Below, piece after piece: positions 40,502 through 49,983 of a stretch of 64,000 nucleotides of DNA. The notes beneath the pieces are model-generated. The model had not been told where the DNA came from. It saw only the letters and a program-made list of their open reading frames with translations, and searched no databases. The number at the start of each line of letters is the position of its first letter. Positions within the stretch are counted from its first letter, which is position 1. This stretch comes from Paracoccus saliphilus (GTDB lineage: Bacteria; Pseudomonadota; Alphaproteobacteria; Rhodobacterales; Rhodobacteraceae): NCBI GenBank assembly GCA_003255745.1, contig QKYL01000154.1, positions 1 to 64,000 of the forward strand, written 5' to 3'. The position numbers and the translations under genes were made by a program.

Positions 40502-43500
40502 ATTCCGCCGGCGCGGTTCTGACCCGCCGCGCCTTCTGCCGCGCGCCGCGACGCAGGCGGCGGCGCCCGTCCCAGGCCAGCAGCGTCGGCGTCAGCAGCA
40601 GCGTCACCGCCGTGGCCACCACCAGCCCGCCCGCGATGCCCGTGGACAGCTGGATCCAGAACTGCCCCGAAGGCGCGCCGAAATAAAGGTCGCGGCCCAC
40701 AAAGTCTATCGTCATGCCCATGACCATCGGCAACAACCCGATCACCGTGGTCGACGCCGTCAACAGCACCGGCCGGAACCGTTCGGCCGCCGCGCGCCGG
40801 GCGGCGCGGTCCGGGTCCATGCCATTGCCGATATGTTCATTATAGGCGTCAATCAGAACGATGTTGTTGTTCACGACGACCCCGGCCAGCGCCATGATGC
40901 CGATGCCGCTCATCACGATCGAAAATGCCTCCTGCCGGATCATCAGGCCCAGGAACACTCCCGCGATCGAAAAGATGATCGCCGACAGCACCAGGAAAGC
41001 CTGGTAGAAGCTGTTCATCTGGATCAGCAGAATGGTGAACATCAGGAAGATCGCGGCAACAAAGGCGCCCATCAGGAAGGTCATCGCCTCCTCCTGGTCC
41101 TCAATCTCGCCGCCAAAGCTGATCTCGACGCCATCGGGCAGGTCAGCCTGATCGATGGCAGCTGAGATCCGGTCCAGTTCGGCCTGCAGCGTCGTTCCAG
41201 GCGCCAGGTCGGCGGTCAGCGTCTGCGTCTCTCGCGAGGCGATGCGGGTGATGGCCGCCGGCGCCGGCGCGGGCACGATCTGCACCACGTTCGAGATCGG
41301 GACCTGCCCCGAAGGCACGTTCACCCGCAGCGCAGACAGGTTTTCCAGGTTCCGCTGGTCGGGGGGATAGCGCAGCGCGATGTCGACCTCGTCATCGGCA
41401 AAGTCGGGCAGATAAGTGCCCAGGTTCACGCCGTTGGTCAGCAGCCGCACGGCCGTGCCGATCGTGTCCATGTCCACACCATAACGGGCGGATTCCTCGC
41501 GATCGACCACCAGCCGGATTTCCGGATTGGGGCGCGGCGTATCGTTGGCGATGTCCACAAAGCTGCCCATCTCGACCATCATCCGCTGGATCGCCTCGGC
41601 CGAGGCCTGAAGATCGGCGCGGTTGGTGGCCGACACCTCGATCTGGACCGGCCGCGACGCTGCGGGACCCGAGGCCGCAGCTTCAATCTGGATGCCGATG
41701 CCGGGCACCTGGGAGGCCGCCTGGCGCATCCCTTCGATGACTTCGTCCGACCCCGCCCGCAGGCGCCAGTCGGTGAACTCGACCTGGATCTGGCCGATGA
41801 CGTCGCTGGACAGGCTGGACCGGACCCGTTCCTCGACCGAGCCGATGGTCCGGGTATAGACACGCTCGACCCCGTCAAATCCCAGCAACTGGCGTTCCAC
41901 CAGCCCCACCAGCTGATCGCTCTCTATGACCGACAGGTTGCCGTTGGCGGTCACCTGCACCTGCGCGCGTTCGGCATCCGTTTCAGGAAAGAACTCGACC
42001 CCGCGCCCCAGCTGGCCATAGGCGTAGAACACCACCAGCAGCGACAGGATCGACAGCCCGAGCGAGGCGCCGGGCCGGGCGATGGTCCAACGCGAAAAGC
42101 GGTTCATGACCGATGGCACGTCGTCGGTGTCCGGTTCGGGCGATCCATCCTCGCCCCCGCCGCCCAGAACGGTTCCGGTGATCGGCACGAAGATCAGCGC
42201 CATGACCAGCGACATCAGCAGCGTGGCGATCATCGTGGCGGGCAGGTAGAACATGAACTGACCCGCAAGGCCCGGCCAGAACAGCAGCGGAAAGAACACC
42301 GCCAGCGTGGTCGCGGTCGAGGCGATGATGGGCCAGGCCATGCGCTGCGCAGCCACCATGAAGGCCTGGACCTTGCCATGACCCTTGGCGATTAGCCGTT
42401 CGCCCAGCTCCACCACCACGATGGCCCCGTCGACCAACATGCCCACGACCAGGATCAGCGCGAACAGCACGATCACGTTCATCGTGTAGCCCAGGGCCCA
42501 GATGATCAGGATGCCGCCCAGGAACGAGCCGGGGATCGCCACCGCCACCAGCAACGAGGCGCGCACCCCCAGGAACAGCACCGTGACCAGCATCACCAGC
42601 ACCACGGCGGCGATCACGTTGTTCTGCAGGTCCGACAGCAGGTCGCGCATCTCCTTGGACTGGTCGTTCATGAAGACGATAGAAACCTGATCGGGCCAGT
42701 CGGCCGAGGTTTCCTGCACGATCGCGCGGACCGCCTCGACCGTGTCGATAATGTTGGCGCCGGCAGACTTGCGCACGTCGATGGCCAGTGCGGGCTGACC
42801 GTCGATGCGGGCAAAGCTGGTCGGGTCCTTGAAGGTCTGGCGCACCTCGGCCAGATCCTGCACGCGCAGCACCGTGGGGCCGTTCACCAGGACCGGGATC
42901 GACATGATCTCGTCGATCTGAACCACGGTTCCGGGGATCGACACGCCAAGCCGCCCCGCGCCGGTGTCAAAGGCGCCCACCGCGATCAGCTGATTGTTGG
43001 CCTGCACCGCCTGCGACAGTTGCCCCGGCGAGATGCCATAGGTTTCCATCGCCAGCGGGTCCACCAGAATCTCCAGCTGGTCCTCGCGCTCGCCCGTCAG
43101 GTCGGCCTGAAGGACACCGCTAACCGTCTCGATCCGGTCGCTGAGGGCACGGCCAAGGCGGATCAGTTCGCGTTCGGGCACTTGGCCCGACAGGGCGACA
43201 GTCAGGATCGGAAAGGTCGACATGTCGATTTCTCGGACAAAGGGTCCGTCGGCCGCCGGCGGAATGTCTGGCTCGGCATCGTCGACAGCGTCCTTGACCG
43301 ACTGCAGCGCCGTGTCCTGGTCAAAGCCCGGCCGGAATTCAAGCGTGATCGAGGCAAAGCCTTCGGAGGCGACCGTCTCCATCCGCCGCAACCCTTCCAG
43401 CGCGTTCACCTTACGCTCGACCGGCTCGGCCAAAAGCTTGGCGGCATCCTCGGCCGACACGCCGCTATAGGTGACGTTGACGATGAAGATCGGGATATCG

Positions 43501-43622
43501 ACTTCAGGCATCGATTCCTTGGGAATCGTGACATAGGCCATAAACCCTGCCGCAATCAGCGCCACAAGGCTTAGGATGATGGTCCGGGCGCGGGAAAATG
43601 CGGCGGCGATCAGGTTGTTCAT
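40500..43622 (-). CDS. RND efflux transporter (AcrB/HAE1-like)
   Basis: This 1040-residue inner-membrane pump subunit has 12 membrane helices, two large periplasmic loops and the RND internal repeat. It starts NLIAAAFSRARTIILSLVAL, with the second half from about 540. The proton-relay helix reads VVGMLVDGAIVVVE: the first Asp is kept, but the second of the usual AcrB Asp-Asp pair is Gly. A conserved Lys in the partner helix was not checked. It exports hydrophobic or cationic compounds with the adapter encoded 11 bases upstream. No outer-membrane channel gene is next to it. Confidence 0.93.
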   Translation of the reverse strand: MNNLIAAAFSRARTIILSLVALIAAGFMAYVTIPKESMPEVDIPIFIVNVTYSGVSAEDAAKLLAEPVERKVNALEGLRRMETVASEGFASITLEFRPGFDQDTALQSVKDAVDDAEPDIPPAADGPFVREIDMSTFPILTVALSGQVPERELIRLGRALSDRIETVSGVLQADLTGEREDQLEILVDPLAMETYGISPGQLSQAVQANNQLIAVGAFDTGAGRLGVSIPGTVVQIDEIMSIPVLVNGPTVLRVQDLAEVRQTFKDPTSFARIDGQPALAIDVRKSAGANIIDTVEAVRAIVQETSADWPDQVSIVFMNDQSKEMRDLLSDLQNNVIAAVVLVMLVTVLFLGVRASLLVAVAIPGSFLGGILIIWALGYTMNVIVLFALILVVGMLVDGAIVVVELGERLIAKGHGKVQAFMVAAQRMAWPIIASTATTLAVFFPLLFWPGLAGQFMFYLPATMIATLLMSLVMALIFVPITGTVLGGGGEDGSPEPDTDDVPSVMNRFSRWTIARPGASLGLSILSLLVVFYAYGQLGRGVEFFPETDAERAQVQVTANGNLSVIESDQLVGLVERQLLGFDGVERVYTRTIGSVEERVRSSLSSDVIGQIQVEFTDWRLRAGSDEVIEGMRQAASQVPGIGIQIEAAASGPAASRPVQIEVSATNRADLQASAEAIQRMMVEMGSFVDIANDTPRPNPEIRLVVDREESARYGVDMDTIGTAVRLLTNGVNLGTYLPDFADDEVDIALRYPPDQRNLENLSALRVNVPSGQVPISNVVQIVPAPAPAAITRIASRETQTLTADLAPGTTLQAELDRISAAIDQADLPDGVEISFGGEIEDQEEAMTFLMGAFVAAIFLMFTILLIQMNSFYQAFLVLSAIIFSIAGVFLGLMIRQEAFSIVMSGIGIMALAGVVVNNNIVLIDAYNEHIGNGMDPDRAARRAAAERFRPVLLTASTTVIGLLPMVMGMTIDFVGRDLYFGAPSGQFWIQLSTGIAGGLVVATAVTLLLTPTLLAWDGRRRLRRGARQKARRVRTAPAE

Positions 43623-43633
43623 CGCCGTTCCCC

Positions 43634-44851
43634 TCAGTCGGCCGGCACAGCGGCGGCGCGGGCCTCGGCGGCATTGGCCGCCCCCACCAAGGCGGCGGGA
43701 TCTTCCTCCGCGGAAGGCGCAGCCACCCCGCGCGTCGCGGCGCCGGCCTCGGCTTCTTCGCCGCCCAGCACGCTGCGGAATTCCTCGGGCGTTTCGCTGA
43801 TCCGCGCCTTCTGCCCATCGTTCAAGGCGCCCTGCGAGATGGTGACAAGCCGCGCCTCCTCAGGCAATCCGCTGATCCAGACCGCCTCGGCCAGCGCCTG
43901 CACGATTTCTATTGGCTGAAAGCGCAGCGTCTCACCATCTTCGGCAACGGTGAACACTCCGATCCGGCCCGCGTCATCCAACCGGATCAGCGCCGGCGAG
44001 ACGCGATGCGCCCGCTGTTCCTGCATCGGCAAGGCGATCTCGGCGCTCAGCCCGGCGGGGATCTCGCCATCAGGGTTCGGAATTTCCAGCTCGACGCGGA
44101 AGGTGCGCGTTTCTGACGTCGCCACCGGCGCGATGAAGCTGACGGTCGCTTGGGCCTTTCGCCCGCCCTGAAACGTCACCTGCCCCACCTGCCCCAGCTC
44201 GACCGAAGTGATCTCGCTCTGCCGGACCTCGATCTCGGCAACCAGAGGGTCGATGTTGACCATTTCCAACACCTCGCCACCCGGCTGGACAAAGCTGCCC
44301 AGGTCCGCGATCACCCGGCTGACCGTGCCAGTGATGGGTGCCACCAGGCGGGTGTTCTGCAATTCCAGTTCGGCGGCCCGCAGGTCCGCGCGCGCCGATT
44401 CCAGGGCCGCGAAACGCGACTGCAACTCAGCTTCGGACGTGACCCCCCGCTCCCGCAACTGGCGCGCGGCCTCATAGTCGCGCTCGGCCGACCGCAACTC
44501 GGCCTCGGCCCGCGCGATGCCGGCCTCGCGGTCATCTGCCGACAAGCGCGCCAACTGATCTCCGGCCTCGGCCTCGTGTCCCTGCCGGACCACCTCCTCG
44601 ACGATGCCGCCCGTCCGCGCCCGCACGATCGAGGTCTGGTTGGGAACGACATTGCCGAACAGGACAGTGCGCGGCCGGATCACCTCGGCCGTGCTGAGGC
44701 TGGCCGCGACATTCGGGACCGGCACCACGATCGGCTCTGCCACCGGCGGCGGCTGGCGGTTCATCATCCCGCCCCCGATCCAGAAGATCAGGAATCCCAG
44801 GATCGCCAGAAACACCAGCGTCGAAGAAGACAGTAAACGCGACATCGTCAT
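43634..44851 (-). CDS. RND periplasmic adaptor (membrane fusion protein)
   Basis: This 405-residue adaptor has an N-terminal signal-anchor (SSTLVFLAILGFLIFWIGGGMM, 8-29). A biotinyl-lipoyl-like half motif follows, then a long helical hairpin (about 115-190: coiled-coil AELRSAERDYEAARQLRERG). Beta-barrel and membrane-proximal domains complete the protein. The C-terminus is Ala/Glu rich. It links the RND pump to an outer-membrane channel. The first gene of a two-gene operon; ATG 44845 is an alternative start. No repressor gene is adjacent. Confidence 0.92.
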   Translation of the reverse strand: MTMSRLLSSSTLVFLAILGFLIFWIGGGMMNRQPPPVAEPIVVPVPNVAASLSTAEVIRPRTVLFGNVVPNQTSIVRARTGGIVEEVVRQGHEAEAGDQLARLSADDREAGIARAEAELRSAERDYEAARQLRERGVTSEAELQSRFAALESARADLRAAELELQNTRLVAPITGTVSRVIADLGSFVQPGGEVLEMVNIDPLVAEIEVRQSEITSVELGQVGQVTFQGGRKAQATVSFIAPVATSETRTFRVELEIPNPDGEIPAGLSAEIALPMQEQRAHRVSPALIRLDDAGRIGVFTVAEDGETLRFQPIEIVQALAEAVWISGLPEEARLVTISQGALNDGQKARISETPEEFRSVLGGEEAEAGAATRGVAAPSAEEDPAALVGAANAAEARAAAVPAD

Positions 44852-45012
44852 CCAGTTCTGCGGGTCACGGCGGATGGCTCAGCCGCGCCTTGCGGGCCAA
44901 ACGGGCCATTTGCGAAGGTTGCCCCTTAAATGGCGACCGGGCCGCCTCCGTTCAACCGCCCGATTCCAACGGTTCTGCGCCGCCGGATCAAATTCATATC
45001 GCTGCAAGTGTC

Positions 45013-45087
45013 TGGTGGCCCGTGACAGATTCGAACTGCCGACCGGCCCGGTGTAAACGGGACGCTCTACCACTGAGCTAACGGGCC
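45013..45087 (-). tRNA. tRNA-Val (anticodon TAC)
   Basis: The minus strand gives acceptor GGCCCGT/ACGGGCC, D-arm AGCTCAGTGGTAGAGC, anticodon loop TTTACAC and T-arm GGCAGTTCGAATCTGTC. CCA is encoded. The outermost anticodon-stem pair looks mismatched (T-C), which is unusual but tolerable. Confidence 0.93.
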
Positions 45088-45158
45088 ATCGCACAAGGCG
45101 ACACGCGCAGCATAAAGCCCGCAAAACGCGGCTTGGCAAGACCAAAAAACCGTCCGGC

Positions 45159-45734
45159 TCAGTCAAGGTCCTCTGGATGCCTCAAGGTCCGGCACTGTCC
45201 GCGCCGGATCAGATGTACCGCGCCTTGGCGCATTTCGCCCTCGGCCAGCCGCGCGATCGACTGCGACAGGGCCAGCACCCGCAGCATGCGCAGCGTGATC
45301 CCGTGGCTGACGATCAGGGCGGGCCCCGTCAGTGCGTACAGAAAGCCCCGGCATCGCAGGGCCAGTGCCGCCAGCCCCTCTCCCTCCGGGCAACGGTCGT
45401 ACCAAGCCAGCGGCGGCCCGGCAAACAGGTCCGGATGATCGCGCTGAAGGTCCACCAGAAGGCGCCCTGCAAAAACGCCGATACCGATTTCCGACAGGCG
45501 CGGATCAACTGTGAAACCATTGGCGCCATATACCCGTTCCGCCGTCCGCAACGCCCGGCCCTGCGGGCTGGACAGGCGCAGGCCCGCAACGTCGCGGACC
45601 AACTCGGCCTGCCACCCGGCCTGCCGCACCCCCCGAACGGTCAGCGGCGCGTCCAGGGCGCCCTGAAGCCGGCCTTCGGCATTCCACAGCGTTTCGCCAT
45701 GCCGCATCAGATAAAGATCGGGCAGGTCACGCAT
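45159..45734 (-). CDS. Histidine phosphatase / phosphoglycerate mutase family
   Basis: This 191-residue protein of the histidine phosphatase superfamily has the phospho-accepting His in LYLMRHGETLWN (His12). Supporting Arg and Glu residues lie in GRLQGALDAPLT, and the second catalytic His is in LIVSHGITLRM. It is shorter than classical cofactor-dependent phosphoglycerate mutase and closer to GpmB/CobC-like phosphatases, so the substrate is open. It lies between two tRNA genes on the same strand. Confidence 0.88.
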   Translation of the reverse strand: MRDLPDLYLMRHGETLWNAEGRLQGALDAPLTVRGVRQAGWQAELVRDVAGLRLSSPQGRALRTAERVYGANGFTVDPRLSEIGIGVFAGRLLVDLQRDHPDLFAGPPLAWYDRCPEGEGLAALALRCRGFLYALTGPALIVSHGITLRMLRVLALSQSIARLAEGEMRQGAVHLIRRGQCRTLRHPEDLD

Positions 45735-45756
45735 TGCAGAAAATGGGTTGGGGATT

Positions 45757-45830
45757 TGGAGCGGGTGAAGGGAATCGAACCCTCGTCGTAAGCTTGGGAA
45801 GCTTCTGCTCTACCATTGAGCTACACCCGC
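45757..45830 (-). tRNA. tRNA-Gly (anticodon CCC)
   Basis: The minus strand folds with acceptor GCGGGTG/CACCCGC, D-arm AGCTCAATGGTAGAGC, anticodon loop TTCCCAA and T-arm GAGGGTTCGATTCCCTT. The discriminator base is T and CCA is encoded. Confidence 0.94.
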
Positions 45831-45871
45831 CTTGCTGTCCGGGTAGCCCAAGCCGCGCGCAGCGTCAAGCC

Positions 45872-46294
45872 TCAGCGCAGGCCCATCTCGGCCAGCGCGG
45901 CCGCAATTGCTGGCGGCAGCGGCTCCTCCGCCGCCCGGCTGCGCGGCAGGTCGGGCGGGGCATCGCCCGCAGCCAGATAGCGCCAGCCTTGGAACGGCCG
46001 GCGCGGCACCGCCGCGATCCGGACCAAATCGCGGTCCAGCATCAGGCCGCAGCGCAGGATGCCATCCCCACCCTCGATCCGCTCCAGCGACAGGATGCGC
46101 TGACGCGCCAGCATCGTACCCTTGAACACCCAGAAGATCGACCCGCCGGCCAGCAATTCGGCCTCGCGCTTGGGCCACATGCGGGTGACATGCATTGCAG
46201 GACCCGCGCCAAAGCGCTGCGCCTGCCAAGCGGCCAGATCCTCGGGCGCCTCGGCGCCGACACAAAGCTTCATCAGGTGCAAGGTCGCTTCCAT
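45872..46294 (-). CDS. DUF1489 family protein
   Basis: This 140-residue protein contains the DUF1489 core: LHLMKLCVGAEAPEDLAAWQ, then THVTRMWPKR-like HVTRMWPKREAELLAGGSIFWVFKG, and the LDRDLVRIAAVPRRPFQGWRYL segment. The family is nearly confined to alphaproteobacteria and has no known function. The many Arg residues together with a WRYL end suggest nucleic acid or phosphate contact, but that is speculation. It is followed on the same strand by tRNA-Gly and preceded by the trigger factor terminator. Confidence 0.85.
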   Translation of the reverse strand: MEATLHLMKLCVGAEAPEDLAAWQAQRFGAGPAMHVTRMWPKREAELLAGGSIFWVFKGTMLARQRILSLERIEGGDGILRCGLMLDRDLVRIAAVPRRPFQGWRYLAAGDAPPDLPRSRAAEEPLPPAIAAALAEMGLR

Positions 46295-46392
46295 GGCCCT
46301 GACCTAGTGCGATCCGCTGCTCAACTCAAGGGACCGCGATGCCGCTTCTTCTTGGCGCAATCACCTTCGGTCGATGCGCGCGCCGAAGGGAC

Positions 46393-46422
46393 AAAAAAGG
46401 GCCGCATCGGCTGATGCGGCCC
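46393..46422 (-). terminator. Rho-independent terminator of tig
   Basis: The minus strand has a 10-bp stem (GGGCCGCATC with GATGCGGCCC), a 4-base loop and a run of six T, 28 bases beyond the trigger factor stop. Confidence 0.85.
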
Positions 46423-46450
46423 CTCTTTCGGTTTCAGCCTCAGGCCGGGC

Positions 46451-47785
46451 TTACAGCTCGTCCAGCGCCTCGACGGCCTTTTCCAGCTCTTCCTTGGATA
46501 CGGTCTTTTCCTCGACCTTCGCCTGTTCGGCGATGTGGTCGACAACCTTGTCCTCGAAGATCGGCGCGCGCAGCTGCTGCTGGGCGCCCTGGTTCTGCTG
46601 GATGAACTCGAAGAACTGACGCTCTTGCCCCGGATACTGACGGGCGGCGCGCAGGACAGCCTGGGTCATCTCCTGGTCGGTCACTGTCACTTCGGCCTTC
46701 TGGCCGATCTCGGCCAGCAGCAGGCCAAGGCGCACCCGGCGCTCGGCCAAGGTCTTGTGCTCCTCGGTCGGCTCGATCGAGCCGTGGTTGTGGTCGTGAA
46801 CCTCGGGGTTTTCCTCGTGCCACAGCTGGTGGGCGATCTGGGATGCCTCGGCCTCGACCAGGGATTCCGGCAGGTCGAACTTGACCTTCTCGTCCAGCTG
46901 ATCCAGCAGCGACCGCTTCATGACCGCGCGCGCGGCACCGGCATATTCGGCCTCAAGGCGCTCGGCGATCTGCTTCTTCAGACCGTCCAGGTCCTCGGCG
47001 CCGTACTTCTTGGCCAGCTCGTCGTCGATCTCGGCCTCCTTGGGGGCCTTCACCGACTTGACCTTGCATTCAAAGGTTGCGGCCTTGCCGGCCAGGTGCG
47101 GGGCGCCGTATTCCTCAGGAAAGCTAACCTCGACCTTGACCTCGTCATCAGCCTTGGTGCCGACCAGCTGATCCTCGAAGCCGGGGATAAAGCTGTTCGA
47201 ACCCAGGACCAGCGGATAATCCTCGGCCTCGCCGCCCTCGAATGCCTCGCCGTCCACGAAGCCCTTGAAGTCGATCACGACCTGATCGCCTTCCTTGGCC
47301 TTGCTGCCCTTGCGACGCTCCTCGAAGGCCTGCGACGACTTCGCAAGGTTGGCCAGCGCCTCGGTGATGGCCTCTTCCCCGGCCGGCACGGTCAGCTTTT
47401 CCAGCGACAGCGTGGTCAGGTCGACCTCTGGGATCTCGGGCAGCTTTTCATAGGACACGTTGACGACGACGTCGTCGCCCTCTTTCCAGCCGTCGCCGTT
47501 CACCATCTCGACCTTGGGCTGGGTCGCCGGACGATCGCCCGAGCTTTCCAGGTGGTCGCGCAGCGCGCCGTCGATGGCGTCCTGCATGGCTTCGCCCAGG
47601 ATGCGCGGACCGAACTGCTTTTTCAGCATGGCCATCGGGACCTTGCCCTTGCGAAAGCCCTTCATCTCGACTTCGGGCTGCGCCTCTTTCAGCTTGGCGT
47701 CGACCGTGGCGGCCAGCTCGGCGGCGGGCAGCGTGAACTGGTAGCCCCGCTTCAGACCTTCGTTCAGGGATTCCTTGACCTGCAT
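46451..47785 (-). CDS. tig: Trigger factor (ribosome-associated chaperone/PPIase)
   Basis: This 444-residue protein has three domains. The N-terminal ribosome-binding domain has the signature GFRKGKVP (near 40). The FKBP-like PPIase domain has [20 protein letters not shown] (near 155-175). The C-terminal helical cradle ends in KAVEALDEL. It binds nascent chains at the exit tunnel. ATG 47785 is chosen because GAGGA lies 7 bases upstream; in-frame ATGs at 47788 and 47797 are too close to that site. Confidence 0.96.
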   Translation of the reverse strand: MQVKESLNEGLKRGYQFTLPAAELAATVDAKLKEAQPEVEMKGFRKGKVPMAMLKKQFGPRILGEAMQDAIDGALRDHLESSGDRPATQPKVEMVNGDGWKEGDDVVVNVSYEKLPEIPEVDLTTLSLEKLTVPAGEEAITEALANLAKSSQAFEERRKGSKAKEGDQVVIDFKGFVDGEAFEGGEAEDYPLVLGSNSFIPGFEDQLVGTKADDEVKVEVSFPEEYGAPHLAGKAATFECKVKSVKAPKEAEIDDELAKKYGAEDLDGLKKQIAERLEAEYAGAARAVMKRSLLDQLDEKVKFDLPESLVEAEASQIAHQLWHEENPEVHDHNHGSIEPTEEHKTLAERRVRLGLLLAEIGQKAEVTVTDQEMTQAVLRAARQYPGQERQFFEFIQQNQGAQQQLRAPIFEDKVVDHIAEQAKVEEKTVSKEELEKAVEALDEL

Positions 47786-47948
47786 CATCGTCCTCATAGC
47801 AAGAAGGGCCCCCGATCCGTCGGCGGCCTGAAAATTTCCGCCGTTCTAGTCGCCGTGGCCCCTGCCTGCAAGCAGATAGCACCGGCAGGCGCTGGAACAT
47901 CCCGGCCGGGACGCTATGCTGCGCCCCGACCCATCGCAGGAGACGCCG

Positions 47949-49010
47949 ATGATCCCGACCCAGACCGCCGAACCCCGGCTGACCTCGCTGGCCCATGGCG
48001 GCGGCTGCGGCTGCAAGATCGCGCCGGGCGTGCTGTCGGGCCTGCTGCGCGGCAGCGCCGCCCTGCCCGTCCCGCCGCAGCTGCTGGTCGGGATTGAAAC
48101 CTCGGACGACGCAGCCGTCTATCAGCTGAACGACCACCAGGCGCTGGTCGCCACGACGGACTTCTTCATGCCGGTCGTGGACGACCCGTTCGATTTCGGC
48201 CGCATTGCCGCGACCAACGCGATCAGCGACGTCTATGCCATGGGCGCGACGCCGATCCTGGCGCTGGCCATCGTCGGCATGCCGATCAACGCGATCTCGC
48301 ACCAGACGATCGCGCGCATTTTGGACGGCGGCGCCGATGTCTGCCGCGCGGCGGGCATTCCCATCGCCGGCGGCCATACCATCGATTCGGTCGAACCGAT
48401 CTATGGCCTTGTCGCTCTGGGCCTGATCGATCCGGCGCGGCTCAAGCGCAATGCCGATGCCCGACCAGGCGATCTTCTGGTGCTGGGCAAACCCCTGGGC
48501 GTGGGCGTCATGTCGGCGGCGCTCAAGAAGGGCGCCCTGGACGCCCAGGGCTACGCCCGAATGATCGAGGTGACGACCCGCCTGAACCTGCCCGGGCCCG
48601 ACCTTGCCGCGATCGACGGGGTGCATGCCATGACCGATGTCACGGGGTTCGGCCTGGGCGGGCACGCGCTGGAGATGGCGCGCGGTTCCGGCTGCGACCT
48701 GCACATCGACTGGCAGGCGGTCCCCAGGCTGCCGGGGATCGAGGCGATGATCGCCGCCGGTCACGTCACCGGCGCCTCGGGCCGCAACTGGGCCAGCTAT
48801 TCCGACGGCGTCGCCCTGCCCGGGGGTTTCCCTGATGCCGACCGCGCGCTGCTGACCGATCCGCAGACCAGCGGCGGCCTGATGGTCGCCTGCGCGCCCG
48901 AGGCGCTGGACCAGGTGCGGGCAGCCTTTGCCCGCCACGGCTTTGCCGAGGCCGCAGTCATCGGCAAGGCCGGCCCCCGCACCGACAGTCCCCGCGTCGT
49001 CCTGCGCTAG
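47949..49010 (+). CDS. selD: Selenide, water dikinase (selenophosphate synthetase)
   Basis: This 353-residue enzyme makes selenophosphate from selenide and ATP. The Gly-rich N-terminal motif GGGCGCK has the catalytic Cys20 and Lys23; the residue is Cys rather than selenocysteine. DDAAVYQLND, TDFFMPVVDDPFDFG and GGHTIDSVEPIYGL carry the nucleotide and metal ligands. The start at 47949 follows CAGGAGACG. No selA, selB, selenocysteine tRNA or selU is seen, so the downstream use (selenoprotein or 2-selenouridine tRNA) cannot be told here. Confidence 0.95.
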   Translation: MIPTQTAEPRLTSLAHGGGCGCKIAPGVLSGLLRGSAALPVPPQLLVGIETSDDAAVYQLNDHQALVATTDFFMPVVDDPFDFGRIAATNAISDVYAMGATPILALAIVGMPINAISHQTIARILDGGADVCRAAGIPIAGGHTIDSVEPIYGLVALGLIDPARLKRNADARPGDLLVLGKPLGVGVMSAALKKGALDAQGYARMIEVTTRLNLPGPDLAAIDGVHAMTDVTGFGLGGHALEMARGSGCDLHIDWQAVPRLPGIEAMIAAGHVTGASGRNWASYSDGVALPGGFPDADRALLTDPQTSGGLMVACAPEALDQVRAAFARHGFAEAAVIGKAGPRTDSPRVVLR

Positions 49011-49510
49011 AACTGCAGGCCAAAGCTGATCGCGGCGCCCTCAGACCCGATGCCGAAGCTGGCGGCCCCAAGGCTGATGCCGATCAGGCTGCCGGCCAGG
49101 GCCTGCTCTGTGCTATGCTCGCCCGCCTGCACCCGGCTGAAGGCGGTCAGCCCCGCCGCGCCATAGGCGACCGCGCCCAAGGCCGGCTCGTCCACGAAAC
49201 ACTTGCCCGCCAGGTCGGCCGCGCCGAACCCTGCCGCTGCCGCATGGCCAGAGGGAAAGCCGCGCCCTTCGCCCGTGGGCCGCTGCCCCAGGCCGGAACC
49301 ATCGGTCAACGCCTTCAGCGCCAGCACCAGGCCGACCTGGACAGCGCCACGGATGGCGAAATCCTCCAGCCGGTCCTGATCCGCCGCACAGACCGCCGCC
49401 GCCAGCGGCATTCCATACTTCATCGTCGTCCCGAACCGCTCCAGCGGATCGGCCGCGCCCGGACCTGCCAGTCCTGTCGCCAGCGCCGCGCCCAGCATCA
49501 TCCGGCGCAT
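49007..49510 (-). CDS. PAP2-superfamily phosphatase
   Basis: This 167-residue exported or membrane-embedded protein has the three phosphatase blocks of the PAP2 family: K-x7-RP in KALTDGSGLGQRP, PSGH in GFPSGHAAAAGF and R-x5-H in SRVQAGEHSTEQ. The N-terminus has a signal peptide (1-20, ending GAAD). It is short for a PAP2 enzyme, with hydrophobic helices only near the active site. Candidate substrates are lipid phosphates or undecaprenyl pyrophosphate. Its stop overlaps the selD stop by 4 bases. The c-type cytochrome gene is 3 bases upstream. Confidence 0.85.
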   Translation of the reverse strand: MRRMMLGAALATGLAGPGAADPLERFGTTMKYGMPLAAAVCAADQDRLEDFAIRGAVQVGLVLALKALTDGSGLGQRPTGEGRGFPSGHAAAAGFGAADLAGKCFVDEPALGAVAYGAAGLTAFSRVQAGEHSTEQALAGSLIGISLGAASFGIGSEGAAISFGLQF

Positions 49511-49513
49511 GGG

Positions 49514-49921
49514 TTACTTTTGCAGCGTCTGGAGGTAATCGGCCATCGCGACCAGCCGCGCCGGCGTCGCCACCCGCTGCCCGGAACCGTCGTCATACAT
49601 CACCACCGGCCCCTCGCGCAGCGCGTCAAAAACCGGCATGTGGGATTCGCTGCGGCCCATCGTATAGCCGACCAGCTGCCCCATCACGCGGGACTTGGGA
49701 AAGACGCCGCCGTTCTGCGCCGCCAGCTGCGTCAGGTCGGCCGGCGCGGGCTGCATGCCCACCGCCGCCGGGCCATTGCCGCGCCCGGCCGGCCCGTGGC
49801 AGGCGGCGCAGTAATCCGCATAATCACGCGCGGCCCCCGTGGGCGCCGCCTCGGGCGCGCAGGCCGCCACCAGTCCCGCCAGGGCCAGCCCCGATATCCC
49901 CGCCATCATCACTGCCCGCAT
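49514..49921 (-). CDS. c-type cytochrome lipoprotein
   Basis: This 135-residue single-heme protein has a lipoprotein signal with LVAAC (Cys21) and a heme site C38-A-A-C41-H42 in DYCAACHGPAGRG. The likely axial Met lies in KSRVMGQL or a later MGRSESHMPVF. It is a class I membrane-tethered electron carrier. The start at 49921 follows AAGGGGG; the longer frame puts extra residues before the signal. It is probably cotranscribed with the PAP2 gene, though no functional link is evident. Confidence 0.88.
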   Translation of the reverse strand: MRAVMMAGISGLALAGLVAACAPEAAPTGAARDYADYCAACHGPAGRGNGPAAVGMQPAPADLTQLAAQNGGVFPKSRVMGQLVGYTMGRSESHMPVFDALREGPVVMYDDGSGQRVATPARLVAMADYLQTLQK

Positions 49922-49983
49922 CGCTGCCCCCTTCAGGTTTATTGTCCGCACAGTTTGCACCGCCGCCGGCGCGGGTGCAACGA

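Noticed and set aside
47448-48938. 496-residue minus-strand frame across selD and tig
   Set aside because: Antisense to selD and out of frame with tig; no recognisable domain.
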